Below, one piece after another: positions 52,998 through 61,357 of a stretch of 64,000 nucleotides of DNA. The stretch lies in contig JAFEDS010000001.1 in the NCBI GenBank assembly GCA_018241505.1, forward strand, positions 78,592-142,591. The letters run 5' to 3'. A model generated the notes under the pieces. It did not search any database and was not told where the DNA came from. It saw only the letters and a program-made list of their open reading frames with translations. The number at the start of each line of letters is the position of its first letter. The first letter of the stretch is position 1. The position numbers and the translations under genes were made by a program. Source of the stretch: Pseudomonadota bacterium. GTDB taxonomy: Bacteria > Pseudomonadota > Gammaproteobacteria > Steroidobacterales > Steroidobacteraceae.

Positions 52998-53025
52998 CAG
53001 GCCCCCATCGCGGGGCCTGTTTTTT
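52998..53025 (+). terminator. Rho-independent terminator after the sigma/anti-sigma/receptor operon
   Basis: CAGGCCCC (52998-53005) and GGGGCCTG (53012-53019) form an 8-bp GC stem with a 6-base loop, followed by six Ts (53020-53025). It lies about 80 bases after the receptor stop and 22 bases before the ACT gene. Confidence 0.85.
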
Positions 53026-53046
53026 GGCATAATTCAGCAACTGATC

Positions 53047-53481
53047 ATGAGCACTCCTCCCAAAGTCATTCGCGACCGGTCTGCCATGCTCGCGGGAATA
53101 AAGCCGACGCTGCAGAAGGAGCGCTTTGTCTTCTGCACGACCCAGGATCCAGCTATTGCGGCAACCCTGATGATCAGATGCGTTGCCTTCTTCCAAGAGA
53201 AGGAAGGACACTCCTTCGTGATTGTGGAAGACATAGCGCGCGAACGAGGCTTCGACACGAGCCTGCCGATGGCGTGCATCGTCCTCGAGGTTTTCTCGGC
53301 CCTGGATGGTGTTGGCCTGACGGCGGGGGTTGCGGCGGCCTTGGCGGAAGCGAACATCCCCTGCAACATGATCGCGGCATACCACCACGACTACGTGTTC
53401 GTTCCCGACGGTCTCGCGCACGAGGCTATGCAAGTGCTGACCGACTTGCAGTCGCGCGAGACCGCCAAAGCGCGTTCCTGA
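53047..53481 (+). CDS. ACT-domain (CASTOR-like) ligand-binding protein
   Basis: 144 residues from the ATG giving MSTPPKVIRDRSAM. Single fold with tandem ACT character: RFVFCTTQDPAIAA, PMACIVLEVFSALDGVGLTAGVAAALAEANIPCNMIAAYHHDYVFVP, EAMQVLTDLQ. The second half matches the CASTOR/ACT_7 signature used for amino acid binding. A stand-alone regulatory or sensing role is probable; the ligand is unknown. It follows the operon terminator and likely has its own promoter. Confidence 0.8.
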   Translation: MSTPPKVIRDRSAMLAGIKPTLQKERFVFCTTQDPAIAATLMIRCVAFFQEKEGHSFVIVEDIARERGFDTSLPMACIVLEVFSALDGVGLTAGVAAALAEANIPCNMIAAYHHDYVFVPDGLAHEAMQVLTDLQSRETAKARS

Positions 53482-53551
53482 CACTTTGGGCGTGCGCACG
53501 CCTCGATGGCGGGAAATCCCGCTGCATGACGATTTTCTATGCGCGCAAGCC

Positions 53552-54745
53552 GTGACAGATGGCGTCAAATCAATAAGAACCGTGCGAACCAGTCATTCCT
53601 CCCAGAATCAAGACATCGAAGCGCTTCGAGCGATTGCGGTAGGGCTCGTCGTGCTGTCCCACGCGAGTACCCTCTTCAGGCTCTCAGGAGTGCCCGGGTT
53701 GCCGCTGTTCGACTATCTCGAGTACTGGGGAGGAGTCGATATTTTTCTGTGCGTGAGCGGCTTCGTCATCACGGGCTCCTTATTGCGAAGAGGCGCTTCG
53801 AGCACCTTCCGCGAGTTGGCGATCCCTTTTTATATCCGGCGTATTTTCCGTATCTGGCCGGCGGCGTTTTTGTGGCTCGTGGTTACGATCCTGGCCGCCA
53901 AATTCGCCAATTCCAGTAACGCATTCGGCAGCGCCCGGGTCGATATCCGGGACGGGATTGCCGCGGTCCTGCAGGTTTACAACGTCTACTTGCACTCATG
54001 TAACGTCAAATACATCAGTCACTGTGGACAAGAAAGCATCTACTGGAGCCTCTCCTTAGAAGAGCAGTTTTATTTGATTTTTCCTCTGCTGTTGTACTTC
54101 CTGGACTCCCGCAAGCTGCGCTGGGTACTGGCGATCCTGATATTGATTCAGTTTCCCATACCGAGGGAAAGGGACAATCTGCTGTGGTTCATCCGTACCG
54201 ATGCGCTTTCGTACGGAGTGTTGATTGCGATGGCGGCAGATCGGGGCAGTTTGCGCGTTCTACAGGAGACCGTCAGCAACCACCCACTTCGTGCGAGGGG
54301 GCTCGCCGTACTGTTGATTGCCATGGTGGCGGTCCTGTCCGTGACTCCCGAGCTAAAGATCAACGTTGGGCTGCTGGCTCTGGTGTCCGCAGTGCTGGTC
54401 ACAATGGCCAGCGGTAACCGGAGCGTGATCATTCCACGCGGAAATTGGCTCCGATCCGTATTTCTGTGGGGCGGCTCGAGATCCTTCGGGATTTATTTGA
54501 TCCACCTGCCTTGCTTCTGGGCCACCCGTGAAATTTTTTACCGCATCCATCACGGACCTCGCTATGAAAACTGGGTTGGGCTCGCGGTGACCTGTGCCGG
54601 GCTCATTCTCGTCACCTCAGAGCTGTCCTACCGGTTCGTGGAAACGCCGCTGCGCGAATTCGGGCATCGGCTGTCGAAGCGCTTCACAGAAGCCGGAAAG
54701 TTGGAACGCGGTACCGCGGCGTACTCGACGCGCGCGACTTCTTGA
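53552..54745 (+). CDS. Acyltransferase 3 family membrane protein (O-acetylase)
   Basis: About 397 residues from a GTG; a TTG 22 codons upstream and a GTG 9 codons downstream are alternatives. Motifs of the AT3/OafA family: DIEALRAIAVGLVVLSHASTLF near the start (catalytic His in VLSHAS), WGGVDIFLCVSGFVITGSLL, IRRIFRIWPA, then YWSLSLEEQFYLIFPLLLYF. About ten membrane helices. It transfers acyl groups to surface polysaccharides or glycans. No SGNH domain and no polysaccharide cluster adjacent, so the acceptor is unknown. Ends 71 bases from a convergent MerR gene. Confidence 0.88.
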   Translation: MTDGVKSIRTVRTSHSSQNQDIEALRAIAVGLVVLSHASTLFRLSGVPGLPLFDYLEYWGGVDIFLCVSGFVITGSLLRRGASSTFRELAIPFYIRRIFRIWPAAFLWLVVTILAAKFANSSNAFGSARVDIRDGIAAVLQVYNVYLHSCNVKYISHCGQESIYWSLSLEEQFYLIFPLLLYFLDSRKLRWVLAILILIQFPIPRERDNLLWFIRTDALSYGVLIAMAADRGSLRVLQETVSNHPLRARGLAVLLIAMVAVLSVTPELKINVGLLALVSAVLVTMASGNRSVIIPRGNWLRSVFLWGGSRSFGIYLIHLPCFWATREIFYRIHHGPRYENWVGLAVTCAGLILVTSELSYRFVETPLREFGHRLSKRFTEAGKLERGTAAYSTRATS

Positions 54746-54816
54746 CGATCCGAAGCTAACAGCGCCCCTCGTACCCAACACCCCGGCCGCGGGCGCCGAG
54801 AAACCGCATCTCATCC

Positions 54817-55890
54817 CTAGTGCGCAGCGGGAGAGTGGGACTGAAGAGCGCTTGCGAGGTATGCCCATGCGCTCTTCCAGCGTTCGTTCTCGTCAGCCGA
54901 TCTGCGGAATTGCATCGCGCTGGCCCAACGGGCGTAGACCAGAGCCTCACCAAGGTGATGGTCTGAGCAGATTCGCGCCAGGCGGTCGGCAAGTGCCGTC
55001 GCGGGCGCCGCGGACGGCTCCACTCTACGTTCCAGGAGTTTGGCGGCGTCCTCAGCGGTTTGTCTGAGTGCCGGTTGCCACGGGGAGGCCTCCTGTGCCG
55101 CACCGAAATAGGCCCAGAGGCCGTCATCCGGCGCCGCCTGCTGCGAGGCCATGCTACGCGACATGGCGCGCTCGCCCACCTGCAGCCATTTCTGCCCTAC
55201 GGCTGGGTTCCATTCGAGCAGCGTCGCCATGAAGTGGCGCAGTCCGTAGCGAACCGCAAGCGCATTCCACTCGGTGACAAGGGTCTGTGCTTCGGGAGCT
55301 CCAGGTTCGACGTTTCTCTCCCGCAGTCCCTGAAGAGAGCGGAACAATACGCACGCCGCCGCGCCGTACTCCTGCATTGCTTTGAGCTCATCGGGTGGGC
55401 GGGCTGCCATCCAAGTCATGTAGGCCTGTTCCTCGTCGGGCGCAATCTGTTCGTTGATCAGGTTGCGAGTGATTGCGTGATGTTTTCCCATCTCCATGCT
55501 CCTCATGAGATTGCACAGCTCTTCCAAAGCCAACGGCCGTCCGGTTTTGATCGTCGCCAGCGCGGCTTGAACGAGCTCGAGAGCTTTGTCCGCTTCGTCT
55601 CGCCTCGCTCTGCACGCCCGCAGTTGCATCTCCAGCACGCGCGCCAGCGGCGGGGGCTTCCTCTTCAGGAGTGAGCGGATCTGCGCGAGCGTCATGCCGA
55701 ACGTCTTCAGTGTCACAATGACGTTCAGAAGCTGGAGCTCCTTCGGACCGTACAGCCGCCAGCCCTTGCCCGACCGCGCCGGCTCAATGAGCCCGTGTCG
55801 CTCATAAACGCGCAACGCGCGCACAGTCAGTCCGGTGCGGCGGGCGCATTCGGCAGCACTCAGGGACGCAGTTTTCTTAGGCTTAGGCAT
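54817..55890 (-). CDS. MerR-family regulator with TipAS-like C-terminal domain
   Basis: 357 residues. MerR HTH about 10-80 (SLSAAECARRTGLTVRALRVYERHGLIEPARSGKGWRLYGPKELQLLNVIVTLKTFGMTLAQIRSLL), a linker coiled coil, then a helical region about 130-270 (AITRNLINEQIAPDEEQAYMTWMAARPPDELKAMQEYG) resembling the TipAS globin-like antibiotic-binding domain. TipA-type proteins autoactivate on binding thiopeptides or other drugs. A matching MerR-type promoter with 19-base spacing sits directly upstream (55903-55933), so autoregulation is likely. Confidence 0.85.
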   Translation of the reverse strand: MPKPKKTASLSAAECARRTGLTVRALRVYERHGLIEPARSGKGWRLYGPKELQLLNVIVTLKTFGMTLAQIRSLLKRKPPPLARVLEMQLRACRARRDEADKALELVQAALATIKTGRPLALEELCNLMRSMEMGKHHAITRNLINEQIAPDEEQAYMTWMAARPPDELKAMQEYGAAACVLFRSLQGLRERNVEPGAPEAQTLVTEWNALAVRYGLRHFMATLLEWNPAVGQKWLQVGERAMSRSMASQQAAPDDGLWAYFGAAQEASPWQPALRQTAEDAAKLLERRVEPSAAPATALADRLARICSDHHLGEALVYARWASAMQFRRSADENERWKSAWAYLASALQSHSPAAH

Positions 55891-55902
55891 CTTGTGAGCG
55901 GA

Positions 55903-55933
55903 AGCGTAGGGTATGACCTAAGGTCCGGGTCAA
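55903..55933 (-). promoter_or_regulatory. MerR-type autoregulatory promoter with 19-base spacer
   Basis: On the minus strand TTGACC (55933-55928) and TACGCT (55908-55903) are separated by 19 bases holding the perfect 11-bp dyad GACCTAAGGTC (55915-55925). The predicted transcription start is about 6 bases from the ATG at 55890, so the transcript would be leaderless or nearly so. The -10 is weak, as usual for activator-dependent MerR promoters. Confidence 0.65.
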
Positions 55934-55958
55934 GTGGCTCAGACGGGTAGGGTATGCA

Positions 55959-56891
55959 ATGAGCAGCAAGGGCCAATCCAATAGCGGCATTGTCCTGTCG
56001 AATTGGAATCTAATGGCAGAAGCCTCGCCCACGACCAGTGCGCGGGTGACCAGACTTCGAACGCCGTCTGACTTCTTCTATCTGAAATCGAGTGCGTCCA
56101 CAGAGTCTGTGGAGCGGGACCTCGAACTTCTGGATTATCTGGACGGTGCCGGTCTACCAGTACCACGTTGTGTCACCACCATGTCTGGCGCGCGTTATGC
56201 CGTAGATGAGGGCAGGGCGTTCTGGGTTTCGCACGGGCTTCCCGGCGATCACTTCGCTCAGTTTCGTGGGCCAACGGGTGTCGAACAGGTCGAGCGTCTG
56301 GCGATGTGTCTCGGCGAGGTGCATCGGGTTCTCGCTGACGCGCCCGATCCCCAACGCTTTCCGGTGTTTCGTGACTCGGCGGATCAGATGCTCGCGAACC
56401 TGCTCGCACGCGCGACTCCGTTCGATGTCAATCGGCTGCAGCAGCTTCGAAGTCAAGTCGCGTCGCTCGCGACGTTACAAAAGCAGTTGATCCACCGCGA
56501 TTTTCATCGTGGCAATGTTCTGTTTACGGATGGGGTCGTGACCGGCATTCTCGATTTCGACCTGGTGCATCAAGGGCCACGACTCTTCGACGTCTGCTAT
56601 TGCGCGTCCGGCGTTCTGAGTGAGAGCTTTCGAGAGACGGGCTATGCCGAGTATTGGCTCGAGATCCTCGCGACAGTCTTTCGTGCGTACGGGCGTAGCG
56701 TCCGCCTATCGGCGCACGAACGTGCGCTGGCGTGGAGCATGCTGATCACCATTGAGCTGATCTTCATGACCAGTTGCCTGGATAGCCAGGTCCTCGACGC
56801 GGCACTCATGAACGAAGGCATGTTGTTTTGGTTCGAGGACCATCGAGGCGAGATCGAAGCGGCTATTGCAGGTGGATACCTGCGCGCTTAA
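55959..56891 (+). CDS. Phosphotransferase-family small-molecule kinase (APH/SrkA/ThrB2-like)
   Basis: 310 residues. Kinase-like fold with catalytic loop LIHRDFHRGNVLF (His179, Asp181, Asn186) and metal-binding ILDFDLV (Asp199, Asp201), the APH signature; RDLELLDYLDGAGLPVPR matches the N-lobe. It phosphorylates a hydroxyl on an alcohol, amino alcohol, homoserine-like or antibiotic substrate. Divergent from the TipA-like regulator across about 70 bases, so both may be induced together; this makes drug inactivation plausible but not proved. Overlaps convergent ridA by 4 bases. Confidence 0.85.
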   Translation: MSSKGQSNSGIVLSNWNLMAEASPTTSARVTRLRTPSDFFYLKSSASTESVERDLELLDYLDGAGLPVPRCVTTMSGARYAVDEGRAFWVSHGLPGDHFAQFRGPTGVEQVERLAMCLGEVHRVLADAPDPQRFPVFRDSADQMLANLLARATPFDVNRLQQLRSQVASLATLQKQLIHRDFHRGNVLFTDGVVTGILDFDLVHQGPRLFDVCYCASGVLSESFRETGYAEYWLEILATVFRAYGRSVRLSAHERALAWSMLITIELIFMTSCLDSQVLDAALMNEGMLFWFEDHRGEIEAAIAGGYLRA

Positions 56892-57292
56892 GGGAGCGCG
56901 GCGACTGCTTCGATTTCGATCATGAACTCAGTTCGAAATAGCGCTGCAACCTGGAAGGCGGTACTCGCCGGCGGGCCGTTGACATCGACATAGCGATCGC
57001 GAACTTCTCGATAGTCAGGCAGTTTGGCGATGTCCAGGACATAGACGTTGAGCTTGACGATGTTCCGAAAGCTTCCACCCGCCGCCTCGACCGCCGCCTG
57101 GAGATTCTCGAAGCACTGTTGGGTCTGTGCTCGGAAATCGCCAGGGCCAATGAGGTTGCCGCTCGCGTCCAAAGCAACTTGTCCCGCAATGAACAGCAAC
57201 GTCTTTGAGGCAACCTTCGCGACGTGAGAATAGCCCCGTGGTTCGTGCATGGATTTCGGCGACAGTAAAGATACCCCGGCATCACTAGACAT
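56888..57292 (-). CDS. RidA/YjgF-family reactive-intermediate deaminase
   Basis: 134 residues from the ATG giving MSSDAGVSLLSPKSM; an earlier start adds 25 unlikely residues. GYSHVAKVASKTLLFIAGQVALD, QTQQCFENLQAAVEAAGGSFRNIVKLNVYV and the C-terminal IEIEAVAALP are typical. The Arg105-equivalent appears in the STAFQVAALFRTEFMIEIEA segment, so the imine-hydrolysing site may be partly changed. Divergent from the third MerR-family gene. Confidence 0.85.
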   Translation of the reverse strand: MSSDAGVSLLSPKSMHEPRGYSHVAKVASKTLLFIAGQVALDASGNLIGPGDFRAQTQQCFENLQAAVEAAGGSFRNIVKLNVYVLDIAKLPDYREVRDRYVDVNGPPASTAFQVAALFRTEFMIEIEAVAALP

Positions 57293-57319
57293 GGCTCGGC
57301 TCCAGATCGTTTCTCTTTG

Positions 57320-57338
57320 CAGGAGCTGAACACTCCTG
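57320..57338. promoter_or_regulatory. 19-bp dyad between RidA and MerR/GyrI-like genes
   Basis: CAGGAG (57320-57325) and CTCCTG (57333-57338) form an exact dyad around 7 bases, nested in CTCCAG (57300-57305) and CTGGAG (57342-57347). No clear -35/-10 pair with 19-base spacing fits it. Candidate operator for the neighbouring MerR protein; weak. Confidence 0.35.
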
Positions 57339-57478
57339 TTGCTGGAGGGTTCAAGGCCCCTTCGCACCCAAATTCAGCCGCGTTGCGCCGCGGCGCGAGG
57401 CCGCAGCCTTTCCTGCCGCCGTGGTATGGTTCCAACGGCCTGCAGATCGTCGCGGCAGTCGACTGGGGAGGTTTCCAA

Positions 57479-58255
57479 ATGAGCTCCGAATATCGAATCG
57501 GCGCATTCGCCGCCATGGCAGGGGTGTCTGTGAAGACTCTGCATTTCTACGATCAGATTGGGCTACTTCGCCCCGCGCGCGTCGACTCACGGACGCTGTA
57601 TCGCTTCTACCTGGCCGATCAGTTGGTGGAATTGGCCGCAATCATCCAGCTAAAGGACGCTGGAGCGTCGCTCACCGCCATTCGCGGCATCGGCAGGACA
57701 CAAGGCTACAAAATCAAATCTCCGCGGGTCCTCCACAATCTCAAGAAGTCGACCGAAGAGGCCCTCGAGAAGGCGACGCGATCGCTCGCGTGCATCAATT
57801 CTCTCCTCGAGCAAACGAGGCTCGGCGCCGACCCGATTCCCGTGGTCATCAAACATCGGCGCGCCGTCGCGATAGCATCCGTGCGCGCCAGAGTGCCTGA
57901 TTACGACAGAATCAGTCGGTTCGAAAAGGACCTGTTGAGCTCGCTGCCGGAGACTGCGATAGGCAATTTACGTGGCGTCCTTTGGCACCGCTGTGCCGAC
58001 TCTGGTTCTCCCGAAGGAGAGCCATTCGTCGCTCTTCGACAGCGAGTACCGCCAAGAGGGAGTTATGAACTGGGACACTTGCCCGCCGCCACACTCGCGT
58101 GCGCATATTCCACTACGGACAATGGCACGGCAGAGAAGACCTACCAGGCTCTTTTTAGTTGGACACGAGCCCGAGGCTATCGGTTGGCGGGACCCCAGAG
58201 CGAAATCACCCACGACAGGGTGCTGGAGATCCAGTTTCCGATTGCGGCCGTTTGA
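57479..58255 (+). CDS. MerR-family regulator with GyrI-like effector domain (BmrR type)
   Basis: 258 residues from the ATG preceded by GGGAGG. N-terminal MerR HTH (YRIGAFAAMAGVSVKTLHFYDQIGLLRPARVDSRTLYRFYLADQLVELAAIIQLKDAGASLTAIRGI), coiled coil to about 120, and a C-terminal GyrI/Bmr effector domain (VIKHRRAVAIASVRARVPDYDRISRFEKDL, then HLPAATLACAYSTTDNGT). This group senses multidrug or lipophilic cations and activates efflux genes. No drug efflux gene adjoins it; RidA is the divergent neighbour. Operator not clearly seen. Confidence 0.87.
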   Translation: MSSEYRIGAFAAMAGVSVKTLHFYDQIGLLRPARVDSRTLYRFYLADQLVELAAIIQLKDAGASLTAIRGIGRTQGYKIKSPRVLHNLKKSTEEALEKATRSLACINSLLEQTRLGADPIPVVIKHRRAVAIASVRARVPDYDRISRFEKDLLSSLPETAIGNLRGVLWHRCADSGSPEGEPFVALRQRVPPRGSYELGHLPAATLACAYSTTDNGTAEKTYQALFSWTRARGYRLAGPQSEITHDRVLEIQFPIAAV

Positions 58256-58306
58256 AGGCTCGCAGCCGCCGCCGTGCGATCATTGCATACCTCGGCCGTA
58301 GCCAGC

Positions 58307-60304
58307 ATGATATCCAACATGAAAACAACTAACGCTTCCCGACTCAACAGTGTCACCTTTTTGCTGCTCGCTCTGCTGAGCTTCGGCGCGCAAGCCGCGG
58401 CGGAGCCGCCAGCCGCGGGAGCTGCGGCAAAATACCCGGCGTTCCCGAGCGAAACGCCGGCGACTTTTCAGCCTTCGTCCGAAGGCTTCGACTATGAGCG
58501 GCGGGAAGCCATGATTCCGATGCGCGACGGGGTCAAGCTGCATACGGTCATTCTGATACCGAAGGGGACACGGAATACCCCGATTCTGCTGACTCGTACC
58601 CCATACGACGCCGATGCCCAGACGCGGCGAAAGAACAGTGCTCACCTCGGTCCGACGCTCTACGGATATGACAATGCACTCGAAGTGATCGTGGGAGGCG
58701 GATACATCAGAGTCGACCAGGATATTCGCGGGAAATACGGATCCGAAGGCGACTACGTCATGAATCGGCCGCTGCACGGTTCGTTGAATCCTACGCCTGT
58801 AGACGATTCGACCGACTGTTACGACACGATCGAGTGGCTGGTCAAGAACATACCCGAGAGCAACGGCAAGGTGGGGATTCTGGGTATTTCCTATGATGGC
58901 TACGAGCCGCTCGTGGCGCTCGTCAATCCACATCCTGCGCTCAAGGTCTCCGTGCCGATGAATCCGATGGTGGATGGCTGGATGGGGGATGACTGGTTCC
59001 ACAATGGCGCTTTCCGCCTGCAGAACCTGCCCTACATCCACGATCAGGAAGCCACTCGCGACAGCAAAGCCAAATGGTGGACGGACCATTTCGATGACTA
59101 CGATCTGTATCTGCGCGGCGGTAGCGCCGGCGAGGTCGCGCGGCGGCACGGAATGCTTCAGTTGGGATTCTGGCGCAAGATCCTGGAGCATCCCAGCTAC
59201 GATGCTTTCTGGCGCGAGCAGGCCTTGGACCGCATCCTTGCACAACAACCTCTCAAAGTACCGGTGCTGCTCGTCCACAGCCTGTGGGACCAGGAAGATA
59301 TCTACGGCCCGCTCGCGGTATATCGAGCGATCGAGCCCAAGGATGTGCACAACGATAAAGTATTTCTGGTCCTGGGGCCGTGGCATCACGGTCAGGAGAT
59401 CGAGGACGGCAGTGCTCTCGGTGCGATCCGGTTCGATTCTGACACTTCGTTGTACTTCCAGCGGGAGATCCTGCGTCCCTTCCTCGACAGATATCTCAGA
59501 GATTCCGCACCTGCGGCCAACATCGCGCCCGTAACCGCCTTCGAGACCGGCACCAATCGTTGGCGGAAATTGTCTGCCTGGCCTGCCGGCTGCGAGACCG
59601 GTTGCGCGCCGCAAGCGACGCCGCTCTACCTCGCTGCCGACTCGAAGCTCACCTTCGCGCGCCCAGCTAAGGGTGCGAACGCCTTCGATGAATACGTGTC
59701 GGATCCGGCCAAACCGGTTCCTTATCGGGCACGGCCGATCCAGCCTGTAGCGTATGAGCCAGGGATGACCTGGTCCCAATGGCTCGTCGACGACCAGCGT
59801 GAGGCTTCCGGCCGCCCCGATGTCCTTTCTTTCACGTCCGACGTTCTGACAGCACCTGTCCAGATCAGCGGCACACCTGTCGCGCATCTGGTCGCTTCGA
59901 CCAGCGGGACCGACTCCGACTGGGTCGTGAAGTTGATCGACGTCTATCCCGATGAAGTGGGTCCTCAGCCGGAGCTCGGTGGCTACCAGTTGATGGTCGC
60001 GGCGGATATCTTTCGCGGCCGCTACCGCGAGAGCCTCGAGACCCCACATCCACTGGCGGCGAACAAGCCCCTGTTATATCGTTTCAACCTGCCTGCAGCC
60101 AATCACGTGTTTTTGCCGGGTCATCGCATCATGGTGCAGGTGCAGTCGAGTTGGTTCCCGCTCTACGACCGCAATCCGCAGACCTACGTACCGAATATTT
60201 TCCTGGCCAAGCCCGAGGACTATCGCAAGGCCGTGCAACGGGTCTATTACGCGGGGGGCGACACGAGCTTCGTTGAGCTGCCGTTGATCGCCGGTACTCA
60301 CTAG
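58307..60304 (+). CDS. Exported CocE/NonD-type X-Pro dipeptidyl-peptidase (S15) family hydrolase
   Basis: About 665 residues; ATG at 58307 or 58319, neither with a clear RBS. Signal peptide (FLLLALLSFGAQAAAEPP). Catalytic Ser195 in GILGISYDGYEPLVAL; Asp/His likely in HSLWDQEDIYG and LGPWHHGQE. N-terminal MIPMRDGVKLHTVILIPKG and RVDQDIRGKYGSEGDYVM are typical of cocaine esterase and alpha-amino-acid ester hydrolase members, with a C-terminal jelly-roll domain (HRIMVQVQSSWFPLYDRNPQTY). Substrate may be an ester, amide or Pro-containing peptide. Nothing distinct beside it. Confidence 0.9.
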   Translation: MISNMKTTNASRLNSVTFLLLALLSFGAQAAAEPPAAGAAAKYPAFPSETPATFQPSSEGFDYERREAMIPMRDGVKLHTVILIPKGTRNTPILLTRTPYDADAQTRRKNSAHLGPTLYGYDNALEVIVGGGYIRVDQDIRGKYGSEGDYVMNRPLHGSLNPTPVDDSTDCYDTIEWLVKNIPESNGKVGILGISYDGYEPLVALVNPHPALKVSVPMNPMVDGWMGDDWFHNGAFRLQNLPYIHDQEATRDSKAKWWTDHFDDYDLYLRGGSAGEVARRHGMLQLGFWRKILEHPSYDAFWREQALDRILAQQPLKVPVLLVHSLWDQEDIYGPLAVYRAIEPKDVHNDKVFLVLGPWHHGQEIEDGSALGAIRFDSDTSLYFQREILRPFLDRYLRDSAPAANIAPVTAFETGTNRWRKLSAWPAGCETGCAPQATPLYLAADSKLTFARPAKGANAFDEYVSDPAKPVPYRARPIQPVAYEPGMTWSQWLVDDQREASGRPDVLSFTSDVLTAPVQISGTPVAHLVASTSGTDSDWVVKLIDVYPDEVGPQPELGGYQLMVAADIFRGRYRESLETPHPLAANKPLLYRFNLPAANHVFLPGHRIMVQVQSSWFPLYDRNPQTYVPNIFLAKPEDYRKAVQRVYYAGGDTSFVELPLIAGTH

Positions 60305-60415
60305 CTGTGTCACAAGGCGCCGGGCGAATCTCGGCAATCATGGGGTGACATCGCATGGGAGCTGGATATCCGGTTTCGCCTCTTCGCCAAGTTAATCCGC
60401 ATGGACACGGCCGGG

Positions 60416-60667
60416 TTACGTATCCAGAAACGCGATGATCGCCCGTTCTTTCTCTGGAGTGACTTGCTTGAATCGCTCGAGCACATAGAGGCTCTGCCCT
60501 GACGATCCGCGGTCGAGGGTCAAATGAAATATGACGCTATTCGGCAGATTCGAGTCCTTGGAATTCGCGTTGAGCAATTCGAGCGCCCGCTTCATGTAGG
60601 CTGGCAAATAGAACAGCCAGTTCGTCGGAGTTGCATGTGACAGAGGACAGTTGTCCGTAGGCTGCAT
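60416..60667 (-). CDS. Short unrecognised protein, possibly truncated
   Basis: 83 residues from the ATG giving MQPTDNCPLSHATPTNWLFYLPAYM; a longer frame of 106 residues begins at 60736. NWLFYLPAYMKRALELL and VIFHLTLDRGSSG, ending KQVTPEKERAIIAFLDT, resemble the C-terminal portion of small DUF6714-like proteins, but similarity is weak by eye. It might be a truncated gene at an island edge. Its start lies about 40 bases from the divergent antitoxin gene with the palindrome 60688-60703 between. Confidence 0.4.
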   Translation of the reverse strand: MQPTDNCPLSHATPTNWLFYLPAYMKRALELLNANSKDSNLPNSVIFHLTLDRGSSGQSLYVLERFKQVTPEKERAIIAFLDT

Positions 60668-60687
60668 TGCGCGAATTGATCTACGCT

Positions 60688-60703
60688 CATTACCCTGGTA
60701 ATG
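60688..60703. promoter_or_regulatory. 16-bp palindrome before the antitoxin gene
   Basis: CATTACC-CT-GGTAATG is a perfect dyad ending 5 bases before the antitoxin start. AbrB/VapB-type antitoxins commonly bind such dyads for autorepression; it is the likely operator. Confidence 0.6.
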
Positions 60704-60707
60704 TAAA

Positions 60708-60971
60708 ATGATGACAATCGCAAAATCCAAGCTCACGGCTCAGGGGCAAATTTCCGTACCGGCGGAGATTCGCCAGCGTCTGGGCGTCGGGCCCGGGTCC
60801 GTTTTGGAGTGGGACGAGCAAGACGATCAGGTGGTCGTGCGCCGAGCAGGGCGGTACAGCTCAGAAGAGGTACACAGTGCGCTCTTCCCAGGGGGCCATC
60901 CCCCACCGCCTCCGGAAGATACGAAAGAGGCGATTCGAAAATACATCCGTAAAAAGCATGCACGCCGTTGA
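60708..60971 (+). CDS. vapB: AbrB/MazE-fold antitoxin (VapB-like)
   Basis: 87 residues, starting at paired ATGs. N-terminal swapped-hairpin fold MTIAKSKLTAQGQISVPAEIRQRLGVGPGSVLEWDEQDDQVVVRRA (SpoVT/AbrB DNA-binding motif). The C-terminal tail is Pro-rich (GGHPPPPPEDTKEAIRKYIRKKHARR) and should wrap the toxin. Overlaps the PIN gene by 14 bases, the usual antitoxin-first order. Operator palindrome lies just upstream. Confidence 0.88.
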   Translation: MMTIAKSKLTAQGQISVPAEIRQRLGVGPGSVLEWDEQDDQVVVRRAGRYSSEEVHSALFPGGHPPPPPEDTKEAIRKYIRKKHARR

Positions 60972-61341
60972 TACAAACGTTCTGGTCCGGCTGTTGGTTC
61001 GTGACGATCTCGATCAGGTGAAAACGGCGGAGTCTTTCATAGCTCCAGGAGCATGGGTGTCCCATTTGGTGTTGGCGGAGGCGCTGTGGGTACTCGACTC
61101 AGTGTATGACCGGACCGCGGAGCAAATCGCTTTAGCTGTCGATCGGCTCCTGAACCACAAAGAGCTGACGATCCAGGATGCCGAGGTTGTCACCTATGCG
61201 TTGACACACTTTAAGAAACGTCCTGCGTTGGGATTCTCCGGTTGTCTGTTGCTAGAGATCGCGCGCAAGGCCGGACACTTGCCTCTCGGCACCTTTGATC
61301 GCAATCTGTCGAAGCTCGACGGTACAAAGCGTCTCGAATGA
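60958..61341 (+). CDS. vapC: PIN-domain toxin (VapC-like) with altered catalytic site
   Basis: 127 residues from the ATG overlapping vapB. PIN fold with Asp5 in MHAVDTNVLVRLL, Glu41 in LVLAEALWVL, and Asp114 in GTFDRNLSKL. The third acidic residue, normally FADC-type (Asp), reads GFSGCLL here, so Gly95 replaces it; a single base change (GAT to GGT) would explain this. PIN ribonucleases need these acids to hold Mg, so the toxin may be weak or dead. VapC toxins normally cleave initiator tRNA or rRNA. Confidence 0.85.
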   Translation: MHAVDTNVLVRLLVRDDLDQVKTAESFIAPGAWVSHLVLAEALWVLDSVYDRTAEQIALAVDRLLNHKELTIQDAEVVTYALTHFKKRPALGFSGCLLLEIARKAGHLPLGTFDRNLSKLDGTKRLE

Positions 61342-61357
61342 CGCTACAGCGAGCGGG

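Noticed and set aside
58280-60049. 589-codon antisense open frame opposite the CocE-type hydrolase
   Set aside because: Long antisense frames are expected at this GC content; no family motif, and the plus-strand frame is a clear enzyme.
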